32,557 bases of DNA, from positions 1 to 32,557 of the forward strand of contig DASVWZ010000184.1 of the NCBI GenBank assembly GCA_036392935.1. Reading direction: 5' to 3'. The first letter of the stretch is position 1. Each line of letters opens with the position of its first letter. The position numbers and the translations under genes were made by a program. This DNA comes from DASVWZ01 sp036392935 (GTDB taxonomy: Bacteria > Acidobacteriota > Terriglobia > Terriglobales > Acidobacteriaceae). Shown one piece after another: positions 24,011 through 31,114 of the stretch. The notes under the pieces were generated by a model. That model made no database searches. It worked only from the letters and a program-made list of their open reading frames with translations, and was not told the origin of the DNA.

Positions 24011-24735
24011 TCCCTGCTCTTCACATCACCGGCTCGACTTCGCCAGCCAACGGCGCCGATCAGGCGGCTATGTTGATCGTCTCCGACGACCCCGACTTTT
24101 CCCGGGCTATCACCACTCGTTGGCAGGCGGAACGCAGCCTGCCGTCATTCACGCTGGTGAGCAGCAATATCAGCCTGGCCTTCCATCCCGAAAACTTTCA
24201 TGCTGCCATTGTCGGCAATATCCGTTCGGAAACACTTTCTGTGGTGATGGAAGCCATGGAGGCCGTCGGCAAACGGGTGCTGTTTGTTTCCAGTGATCCC
24301 ACTCTGCTGAACACTGTACGCGAACGCTGGCCGGGAACAATCCTCATCAAACAGCAGGACAATTGGCTTGACATGCTGGTGTTGGTTGCCATGGAAGCTT
24401 TGTATCGCGCCTTCGCCGAATCCTGCTTGCGGCGCGCCGAGCACTCCAAGGCGCTGCTCGAACACCATGCAACTCTCGGCCGCTACATGCTCGAGATGCG
24501 CCACAATCTCAACAACGCGCTCACTTCGGTTCTCGGCAACTCGGAACTCCTGTTGCTCGAGCCGGGGACGCTCTCAGCCAACGCGCGCGGTCAAATTGAA
24601 ACCATCCGCAATATGTCCTTGCGCATGCACGAAGTTCTGCAGCGCTTTTCTTCCCTCGAAAAAGAGCTCAACGCCTCAGCCGCCGTCCCTGATGCGGCGA
24701 ATCCACGTCGAGCTCTCGCGGCATCCGTTCAGTAG
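24007..24735 (+). CDS. Degenerate receiver fused to a histidine kinase DHp domain, no ATPase domain
   Basis: This 242-residue protein has an unusual two-domain make-up. Residues about 20-135 have a receiver-like rhythm: strand AMLIVSDDPDFSR with D27/D28, strand HAAIVGN where the phospho-aspartate should be, strand VLFVSSD at the Thr/Ser position, and ILIKQQDN with K115. The phosphorylatable Asp is replaced by Gly/Asn (G70/N71). Residues about 140-222 resemble a HisKA dimerisation hairpin: EMRHNLNNALTSVLGNSELLL with H166 matches the H-box HE.NN.LT..LG...LL, followed by a second helix (RGQIETIRNMSLRMHEVLQRF). The protein ends there, with no HATPase_c domain. It could be a phosphotransfer or scaffold protein acting on, or phosphorylated by, another kinase. 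Confidence 0.82.
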   Translation: MIPALHITGSTSPANGADQAAMLIVSDDPDFSRAITTRWQAERSLPSFTLVSSNISLAFHPENFHAAIVGNIRSETLSVVMEAMEAVGKRVLFVSSDPTLLNTVRERWPGTILIKQQDNWLDMLVLVAMEALYRAFAESCLRRAEHSKALLEHHATLGRYMLEMRHNLNNALTSVLGNSELLLLEPGTLSANARGQIETIRNMSLRMHEVLQRFSSLEKELNASAAVPDAANPRRALAASVQ

Positions 24736-24753
24736 GATTCCTGGCCCACACAA

Positions 24754-24778
24754 AATGCCAGTCGCTGGGACTGGCATT
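24754..24778 (-). terminator. Hairpin terminator between convergent genes
   Basis: AATGCCAGTC (24754-24763) and GACTGGCATT (24769-24778) form a perfect 10-bp stem with a 5-nt loop, between the stops at 24735 (plus) and 24796 (minus). On the minus strand the stem is followed by TTTTGTG, which suits intrinsic termination of the FecR gene. On the plus strand no T-run follows. Confidence 0.7.
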
Positions 24779-24795
24779 CATCCGTTGCGATGCCA

Positions 24796-26685
24796 CTAGT
24801 GCGGCCGTGACGGCGCTGGAGCGTGCTGTGTCTGCGTATGTGACACACTCTGGCTGGGCGGGCGGTTCCGCTGCCAGTTGTTGAATTTCTGTTCTTCGCT
24901 GCGCTGAAACTCGGGCCGGTTCTCTACCGGTGGCGCTTCGCGCACTAGCGGATGTCCGTACCCGTTTCCGTATGGCGAAGGTCGCGGGACTGATGACATC
25001 CCATACGGCTCAGTCGGCCGGGACGGTTCTTGGGCGCGGGTTGGCTCTTGCGCGCGAGCCGGCTCTTGCGGAGGCGGACCTTGCTCTTCGAGCCGATTGT
25101 TTACCGGTTGCGACGGCCGCGCGGGCTGATTGGTCGCCGCCGGCCGCTCTGGCTCGGTCGGCGTCACCGTCCTGGTGTTCATCGATGGCTCTCTGCCAAT
25201 CGCCGAATTTCGCGGCACTCCCGGTTGACGGGTTGCGACCACCTGGCGATTCTCGATCGCCGTCGGAGGTTTTATCGAAGTCGCTCGCCCCGATCCCAGA
25301 ACGCTTTGCCGGTCGGGCTGCACCGCAGAAAGATTGCGTTCGATCGGCGCCGATTCAAGTTCCTTCGGATTCACTTTCGCCAGGTTCGATTGCACCGGCC
25401 GCGCATTCACAAAAGTTTCGTGTGAAACAGCGGTAATTCCGCCGGGCACGTCACGGTTGGCATAATGAATGTTGTTGATGTTCGTCGTGTTGTAGACGTT
25501 CGTTATGTTCGTGACACTCACATTGGTGTTGGTGATGTTCACATTGTTCACGTAGCCCGGCCCCGTGCGATACCACGGCACGTAAACTTCACGCGGCGCT
25601 AATGGAAACCAACCCACTCCGGGGCCGCCACCGAATGCGTAACCCGGACCTCCAACAAAAGTGACCATCGCAGGCGCGTATACCGGCCGGACATAGACCG
25701 GCCCCGGCACCCAGCACCATCCCGCTCCAACATATGCCCAGCGTCCATAGTGAAAGGGAGCGAACCCCCACGGCTCATCTTCCACCCAGGTCCATCCCCA
25801 GGGCGCAACCCACACCCAGTGACCGTAGCGGTACGGCGCCCATCCCGGGGCTACGCCGACCGGCGTCCAGACCGGACCGTACGGTGCAACGTAGGACCAC
25901 GTGCCATTCTGATCCAGATCCTGGGAGCCGGTCATTTCCGGAGAAATATAGTTCGAGGATTCTGTGCGGTCGTCATCGTGGTCGCGCGCAAACGCCCAGT
26001 TATCGAAATCGTCCGCCGCGGGAATCTGATCGATCTCATGATTCAGCTGATCCGTTCCAGAAAACGTGGCGTGTTGCCCGGCGACAACCAAAAATGACGA
26101 CCCTCCGCCCACCGCTTCGCCGCGGCCATTCCACACTGTCGCATTGGTCGTGGCTCCGTCGGCAGTGGCATCGAGTCGGTACTCACCCGTGCGCTGAATC
26201 TGGAATGCGAGATTCGGCGTGTCAATCTCCATGTGATCTTCATCGTCCAGATGCCGCACACGCAGAATGACCGCCCCCGCCGACAACCTTATCTGCGTTA
26301 CGTGATCGTCTAATTGCAGGATCGTGATACTGGTCTCGGAATCCACGCGCAACGACGTTGATCCAACCTGAATCTCCGCCCGCGAATCTTTGTCGGCCCA
26401 AATATTGTCACCGGTGGTTATCACGCGGTTGCGGACCGCCTGCACCCAGTCGCCTTGTCCACCAGGTTGAAACGAAACCGATCCGTCAAAAAAGCTCAGC
26501 CGTGCCACGCGTCCCGGAGGATCGGCTTGCGGCGCTGAGTCAGACGGCGACGCAGTTTGCTGTGGTGGAGCTCCCTCCGGCGGCGGAGGCCCGCCCGCCT
26601 GATCCTGTGCAGCAACAAAAAGCTGCAAAGCAAACAACAGAACCGCACTCGTTATGGCCAGCGTAAATATCGAAGATTTTTTCAT
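24796..26685 (-). CDS. Secreted FecR-domain protein with Trp/Tyr-rich repeats and low-complexity tail
   Basis: This 629-residue exported protein has a signal peptide at 1-26 (MKKSSIFTLAITSAVLLFAL, cleavage near VAA) and a Pro/Gln-rich stretch at 30-58. A FecR-like beta domain follows at about 75-210 (RVITTGDNIWADKDSRAEIQ, AGAVILRV). Next come Trp/Tyr/Pro-rich repeats at about 260-345 (YGPVWTPVGVAPGWAPYRYG, then GHWVWVAPWGWTWV and FHYGRWAYVGAGWCWVPG), an Asn/Thr/Val-rich region at about 378-410, and a Pro/Glu/Arg-rich tail with AQEPTRAQEP-type repeats. Classical FecR senses ferric citrate with a sigma factor; no sigma or TonB-receptor gene is adjacent, so this is more likely a structural or envelope-sensing variant. 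It is divergent from the SurA-like gene. Confidence 0.87.
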   Translation of the reverse strand: MKKSSIFTLAITSAVLLFALQLFVAAQDQAGGPPPPEGAPPQQTASPSDSAPQADPPGRVARLSFFDGSVSFQPGGQGDWVQAVRNRVITTGDNIWADKDSRAEIQVGSTSLRVDSETSITILQLDDHVTQIRLSAGAVILRVRHLDDEDHMEIDTPNLAFQIQRTGEYRLDATADGATTNATVWNGRGEAVGGGSSFLVVAGQHATFSGTDQLNHEIDQIPAADDFDNWAFARDHDDDRTESSNYISPEMTGSQDLDQNGTWSYVAPYGPVWTPVGVAPGWAPYRYGHWVWVAPWGWTWVEDEPWGFAPFHYGRWAYVGAGWCWVPGPVYVRPVYAPAMVTFVGGPGYAFGGGPGVGWFPLAPREVYVPWYRTGPGYVNNVNITNTNVSVTNITNVYNTTNINNIHYANRDVPGGITAVSHETFVNARPVQSNLAKVNPKELESAPIERNLSAVQPDRQSVLGSGRATSIKPPTAIENRQVVATRQPGVPRNSAIGREPSMNTRTVTPTEPERPAATNQPARPSQPVNNRLEEQGPPPQEPARAQEPTRAQEPSRPTEPYGMSSVPRPSPYGNGYGHPLVREAPPVENRPEFQRSEEQKFNNWQRNRPPSQSVSHTQTQHAPAPSRPH

Positions 26686-26920
26686 TATCGTTTAAGCCCC
26701 TCATCGCCGCGGACACCGCGGCAATCTACCAAGCACTTACTCAATTAAACACTGCTGACGGTCGGAAGTTCCCACCTGGCGCGGCCCAAACAAGTACTTC
26801 GGTTATGTACCGGGAAAAATTAGATCGGCGGGAAGGTTATTTGCATCGCCCAGTCCGCAGCAAGTGTAGAATAAATTTAACCTTGCTGAGACTGCCCTCC
26901 GCCAAGGTTTACACCGGGTT

Positions 26921-28003
26921 ATGAAACATTTTTCTTTTATCTTCTTAATATCCGCCGTGGCGGCGGTCGGCGCCTTCGCCAATGACACCGTCGTCGAAGA
27001 GATCGTCGCTCGTGTCAACAGCTCGATCGTCACCCGCAGTGAATTCCAGCACAGCCAGGACGAGCTGAAAAAAGAACTGCAGCAACAGGATCCGGTCAAC
27101 TATGACCAGGCTTTTGCCGAGCGTGACAAGGACGTCCTGCGCGACCTAATCGACCAGGACCTGCTGCTCGACAAGGGTAAAGACCTGGGCATCACCGCCG
27201 ACACCGAGGTCATCAAGAAGCTCGACGACATGCGCAAAGAGATGAAACTCGACAGCATGGAAGAACTGGAAAAAGCAGCCCAGTCGCAAGGCATCTCGTT
27301 TGAAGAGTTCAAACAGAACATGCGCAATCAGATCATCACCCAGCAGGTGATCGGCCGCGAAGTCGGCCAAAAGCTCACCATCACCGACGACGACATCCAG
27401 CAGTTTTACAACGAACACAAAGCTGAGATGGAGCAACCCGAACAGGTGCGCTTAAGCGAAATCCTGATCTCCACCGAAAAAAAAGAACCCGGCAAGGATG
27501 AAGCCCAGCAACTCGACGAAGCCAAAGCCAAAGCCGAAGATCTGTTGGCGCAGATTAACAAGGGCGCATCGTTTGAAGATGTCGCCAAGAAAAACTCCGA
27601 TGGCTCCAGCGCCGCGCAAGGCGGCGAGTTAGGCCTGTTCAAGCGCGGCACGCTGGCCAAAGAACTTGAAGATAAAACTTTCGCCATGAAAGCCGGCGAC
27701 GTCTCCGACGTCATCCGAACCAAGCAGGGCTACATCATTCTCAAAGTGACCGAGCACATTCAGGCCGGAGTGCCGCCCCTTAACGACGTCAAGCCGCGCG
27801 TTCAGGATGCGATTTACATGCAAAAGCTGCAGCCCGCGTTGCGCCAGTATCTCACCAAGCTGCGCGAAGATTCCTACATCGACATCAAACCCGGCTACCA
27901 GGATACCGGCGCCAGCGCCAACCAGACCAAGCCGGTCGAAACCGCCAGCAAAGATGACAATGCCAAACCCCTTAAAAAGAAAAAGAAATTAGGAGTGTTC
28001 TAG
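26921..28003 (+). CDS. SurA/PpiC-type peptidyl-prolyl cis-trans isomerase
   Basis: This 360-residue periplasmic folding factor has a signal peptide at 1-20 (MKHFSFIFLISAVAAVGAFA), a SurA-like N-terminal helical domain at about 22-160 (VEEIVARVNSSIVTRSEF, LRDLIDQDLLLDKGK), and one parvulin domain at about 174-280. The parvulin domain shows VRLSEILIST, FEDVAKKNSDGSSAAQGGEL, GLFKRGTL and KQGYIILKVTEH. SurA assists outer-membrane protein assembly. E. coli SurA has two parvulin domains; this protein has one, as in many other phyla. The tail is Lys-rich (KPLKKKKKLGVF). The ATG at 26921 has a weak ribosome binding site. It is followed 80 bp later by the OB-HD gene. Confidence 0.92.
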   Translation: MKHFSFIFLISAVAAVGAFANDTVVEEIVARVNSSIVTRSEFQHSQDELKKELQQQDPVNYDQAFAERDKDVLRDLIDQDLLLDKGKDLGITADTEVIKKLDDMRKEMKLDSMEELEKAAQSQGISFEEFKQNMRNQIITQQVIGREVGQKLTITDDDIQQFYNEHKAEMEQPEQVRLSEILISTEKKEPGKDEAQQLDEAKAKAEDLLAQINKGASFEDVAKKNSDGSSAAQGGELGLFKRGTLAKELEDKTFAMKAGDVSDVIRTKQGYIILKVTEHIQAGVPPLNDVKPRVQDAIYMQKLQPALRQYLTKLREDSYIDIKPGYQDTGASANQTKPVETASKDDNAKPLKKKKKLGVF

Positions 28004-28020
28004 GCCAGTCTGGCGCGGGT

Positions 28021-28048
28021 TTGCTCGCAAAATATAAAAATGTAGAAT
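28021..28048 (+). promoter_or_regulatory. Possible promoter of the OB-HD gene
   Basis: TTGCTC at 28021-28026, a 16-bp spacer and TAGAAT at 28043-28048 lie 35 bp before the ATG at 28084. The same TGTAGAAT string occurs at 26865-26872 upstream of the SurA-like gene, which suggests a shared -10 preference. Not scored. Confidence 0.35.
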
Positions 28049-28083
28049 GAAAAACGGGCGGCGCGCTCGGACCCCCGGACCGT

Positions 28084-29181
28084 ATGAAGGAATTCTTCCT
28101 CTCCGATTGCCCTTCACAAGAAAATAAGGTCATCACCTCGTCCTTCGTCGTCGTCATCAAACAAATCAAGCCCAAGAAAACCGGCGAACCCTATCTGGCG
28201 CTGACCTTAGGCGACCGCACTGGTCAGATCGAAGCCAAAATGTGGGACAACGTCGAAGACGCGCTCGACCGCTTCGAGCAAGACGACTTCGTCAAGGTCA
28301 AAGGTCTGCTCAACAAGTACAAGAACCGCTTCCAGATCACCATCCACAAACTGCGCAAGCTCGATGAAGCCGAAGTCGACTTCGCAGATTTTCTGCCGAA
28401 AACTAAGTTCGACATCGGCGAGCTTTGGAAAACTCTCGCCGGCTTCGTCGCCACTTTTCAGGACCCCAACCTGAAAGCCCTGGTCGAGCTGTTCATGTCA
28501 GACCCGGATATCGCCGAAGCCTACCGCACCGCTCCCGCCGCCAAGACCTTGCATCACGCTTTCATCGGTGGCCTGCTCGAGCACGTCGTCTCCTTGTTTC
28601 GTTCCTGCGATCTCATCTCCCGCAATTATCCGCAGATCAATCGCGATCTTCTGCTCACCGGCGCATTCCTGCACGACATCGGAAAAATCCACGAGCTCAC
28701 CCACAACCGGTCCTTTTCCTACACCACTCGCGGACAGCTCCTCGGCCACATGATCATCGAACTCGAAATGCTGCAGGCCAAGCTCGCGCAGCTGCCGGAA
28801 TTCCCCGATCAACTGAAGACCCTCGTCGAACACATGATCATCAGCCATCACGGACAATACGAGTTCGGCTCGCCCAAGCTGCCCATGTTCCCTGAGGCGC
28901 TCATGCTGCACTATCTCGACGATCTCGATTCCAAGATGCACAGCATGTTCGCGCACTTCGACCGCGAGGCGATCAGCGACGGTCCATGGACCAGCTACAA
29001 TCCATCGCTCGGACGTCCGCTGCTCAACACTGCAAAGTTCCTGGCAAAATCCCCCGAACCGCCCAAAGCCGAAGAGAGCGCCGAAGTGAAAACCGAATCC
29101 AAAGACGAAGGCGAAAGCGCAAACAAAGACAATCCCGAACCTCTGGCGCAGTTATTGCCCGGCCTCGACCCCGAAGCTTGA
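28084..29181 (+). CDS. YhaM-like 3'-5' exoribonuclease (OB fold plus HD domain)
   Basis: This 365-residue cytoplasmic protein has an OB-fold nucleic-acid-binding domain at about 15-95 (FVVVIKQIKPKKTGEPYLAL, LGDRTGQIEAKMWD, VKVKGLLNKYKNRFQI) and an HD phosphohydrolase domain at about 155-295. The metal ligands are visible: H167 (LLEHVVSL), H197/D198 (GAFLHDIGKIHEL), H222, H255/H256 (ISHHGQYE) and D280. This architecture is that of YhaM/CBF1 3'-5' exonucleases. The last 55 residues form a Lys/Glu/Ser-rich tail. The predicted role is RNA (or single-stranded DNA) turnover. It may be cotranscribed with the SurA-like gene or use its own promoter. It is intact. Confidence 0.9.
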   Translation: MKEFFLSDCPSQENKVITSSFVVVIKQIKPKKTGEPYLALTLGDRTGQIEAKMWDNVEDALDRFEQDDFVKVKGLLNKYKNRFQITIHKLRKLDEAEVDFADFLPKTKFDIGELWKTLAGFVATFQDPNLKALVELFMSDPDIAEAYRTAPAAKTLHHAFIGGLLEHVVSLFRSCDLISRNYPQINRDLLLTGAFLHDIGKIHELTHNRSFSYTTRGQLLGHMIIELEMLQAKLAQLPEFPDQLKTLVEHMIISHHGQYEFGSPKLPMFPEALMLHYLDDLDSKMHSMFAHFDREAISDGPWTSYNPSLGRPLLNTAKFLAKSPEPPKAEESAEVKTESKDEGESANKDNPEPLAQLLPGLDPEA

Positions 29182-29519
29182 CCTCCGACTTCGTGGAACA
29201 TTTGAATCCCGCGCACCACTGTCGTCACGAGGCCCGCACTTGGGCCGAGAGCCTGCCCTGAGCCGCACGGCGAAGGGGACCCCTATAGCAACAAAGATCC
29301 CCGACCAACCACGCCTTTGCGAACGACGTACGACGCAGGACGTGCGACGTATGACGCTTTTGCGAACGACGCAGGACGTATGACGCGTTTCCCGACGGCT
29401 GACGACTGATGACTGATGACTGTTCCCCATTGACATCCCCTCCGCGCGCTGATAGATTTCCTTCCCAGTGGGATGGGGGGATCCTGCCATAGCCATTTCT
29501 TTGGCTTAGGAGGCTGTCC
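29182..29519. other. 338-bp gene-free stretch rich in short repeats
   Basis: No supported gene lies here. The middle (29322-29421) is a heptamer array, described separately. The part before it, around 29250-29300 (GCCGCACGGCGAAGGGGACC and a following CCTATAG), resembles decayed intergenic elements common in acidobacterial genomes; this is from memory and unverified. The last 30 bp provide an AGGAGG ribosome binding site (29508-29513) for the next gene. Confidence 0.6.
29322..29421. repeat. Heptamer repeat array with invariant GAC
   Basis: Three blocks share a 7-bp unit. Block 1 (29322-29356) is AACGACG, TACGACG, CAGGACG, TGCGACG, TATGACG. After a TTTTGCG spacer, block 2 (29365-29385) is AACGACG, CAGGACG, TATGACG, that is block 1 minus two whole units. 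Block 3 (29394-29421) is GACGGCT, GACGACT, GATGACT, GATGACT. The last form also occurs at 6661-6702. Confidence 0.8.
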
Positions 29520-31100
29520 ATGTCTACCCGCGACAACAGCACCGAGCAGATGGTATTTCTGTCCTGCGGCACGGCGGCCAACGGCAGCCCATTCTACCCG
29601 AACTATATGGGCGTCGCGGGGACGCCGGTCATCGACGCGAGCAGCGACAGCAATGAATACACGTTGTACGTCGTAGGTGCCGTGTATATAGGCTCGGGCA
29701 ACAGCGGTTTCTATCTCTTCGCGGTCGACATCAGGTACGGAACCGTGAAGGCCGCGAAATTAATAAATGGCTCAGTTGGGGGCTCTGCGCCATCCGCGTT
29801 CTGTACGACGTCCTCTGCGAGCGGCACCATCAACTTCATCAGCAACGGCACCATAGGTCAGATCCAGCGCCAGGGCCTGCTCCTGCTGAACGGCAACGTA
29901 TACATTGGTTTCGCCGATTTCCCCGAGAACAACAATACTTACCCCGAAAACGGCTGGATGTTTGGCTACTCACTTAGCGGCAGCAGCTTCATGCAGACGG
30001 CCATCTTCAACAGCACGCCCCACGGAACCGGCGGCGGCTTTTGGGGGGCAGGCGCGGCGCCCGCCTCCGATGGGACTTCCATCTTCACAGCCACGGGCAA
30101 TGGCACGACGTATGACGTGATCTCTCCTATTAACGGGCAGCTGCTTACAGAAGCCGGCGACAGCCTGCTTAAGCTCAGCGCGGGTTTAGGCCTCGAGGAT
30201 TTCTACACCCCGTACGACGTTTTCACGTTCTCCGGCACGAATAACGGCAACTCCTGCGCAAGCCTCTGCACGTGCGACGAAGACTTTGGCTCGGGCGGCG
30301 TCATGTTGCCTCCGAACTTCACCTACACCGGCAGCACCGGCGAGTGCAGCGATGGGTGCAGCATTGCCGTTGCTGCGGACAAGCAGTCAAATATATACGT
30401 CTCGAATCAGGAGTACCTGGGCCAGTTTTCTAGCGGCAGCCAGTCGACCGGCTGCCAGAACAGCACGAACAATGTTCAATGCATTCAGACTCCGTCGCCG
30501 ATACCCGGAAACGACCTGCCTCAGGGCTACTGGGCGAGCCCCGCATATCTGACGTACACGGAATCGGGCACGACCTACAACATCCTCTACTATTCGGCGA
30601 ACGCGCCGAACACAGTGGGCATGAATGGAAAGCCCGGCACGGCGGGCGTCGCGCCCATGCCGATTAACGCGTACCAGCTCAGCACCAGCAGCAGCGCGGG
30701 GCCCATCCCTTCCTCACCGTCCTACAGTTCCACCAGCGCAGGGGTGCCGCTCTTGTTCTGCGGCTACTCTCCCACGCCGTCGGTATCCTCTGACGGCGCA
30801 ACGTACAAAACCGGAATTGTGTGGGCAATCGAGGTCAACCAGAACAAAAACAATGAGGGTGGTCCAAACCCCGACTGCTCTAACATGGACCAGCCCGCGC
30901 CGGCCGCACTGCACGCCTTTGACGCCAGCACCCTCGCGGAAATTTACACCACCCGGCAGAAGGTCCAGACAAAGATCGGCCACGTCAACGCCTTTCCGAC
31001 CCCAACGATCTTCAACGGTTACGTCTACATGGCGACGAATACGGAGGTGGACGTGTTCGGCCTGTGCAGCGCCAGCGGGAACCCGGCGTGCCTGCCATAG
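29520..31100 (+). CDS. PQQ-like beta-propeller protein, apparently lacking its N-terminal third
   Basis: This 526-residue protein resembles acidobacterial PQQ/BamB-like propeller proteins: MGVAGTPVIDASSD with TLYVV, then RQGLLLLNGNVYIGFADF, GWMFGYSL, TAIFNSTPHGTGGGFWGAGA, TATGNGTTYD, GDSLLKLSAGL, DFYTPYDVFTF and DFGSGGVMLPPN in the family order. Full-length relatives normally carry a signal peptide and roughly 150 further residues before the GTPVID strand. Here the frame opens only at 29493, just after a TAG, and has no signal peptide. A good AGGAGG lies 6 bases before the ATG, so it could still be translated, but an unexported propeller is unlikely to work normally. It uses codons such as ATA, GGG and AAT more freely than the upstream genes. 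The missing 5' end coincides with the repeat-rich stretch. Confidence 0.65.
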   Translation: MSTRDNSTEQMVFLSCGTAANGSPFYPNYMGVAGTPVIDASSDSNEYTLYVVGAVYIGSGNSGFYLFAVDIRYGTVKAAKLINGSVGGSAPSAFCTTSSASGTINFISNGTIGQIQRQGLLLLNGNVYIGFADFPENNNTYPENGWMFGYSLSGSSFMQTAIFNSTPHGTGGGFWGAGAAPASDGTSIFTATGNGTTYDVISPINGQLLTEAGDSLLKLSAGLGLEDFYTPYDVFTFSGTNNGNSCASLCTCDEDFGSGGVMLPPNFTYTGSTGECSDGCSIAVAADKQSNIYVSNQEYLGQFSSGSQSTGCQNSTNNVQCIQTPSPIPGNDLPQGYWASPAYLTYTESGTTYNILYYSANAPNTVGMNGKPGTAGVAPMPINAYQLSTSSSAGPIPSSPSYSSTSAGVPLLFCGYSPTPSVSSDGATYKTGIVWAIEVNQNKNNEGGPNPDCSNMDQPAPAALHAFDASTLAEIYTTRQKVQTKIGHVNAFPTPTIFNGYVYMATNTEVDVFGLCSASGNPACLP

Positions 31101-31114
31101 GACCGGACGCAGCG

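Noticed and set aside
29322..29421. CRISPR array
   Set aside because: Units are 7 bp and contiguous; there are no 20-40 bp repeats separated by unique spacers and no cas genes.
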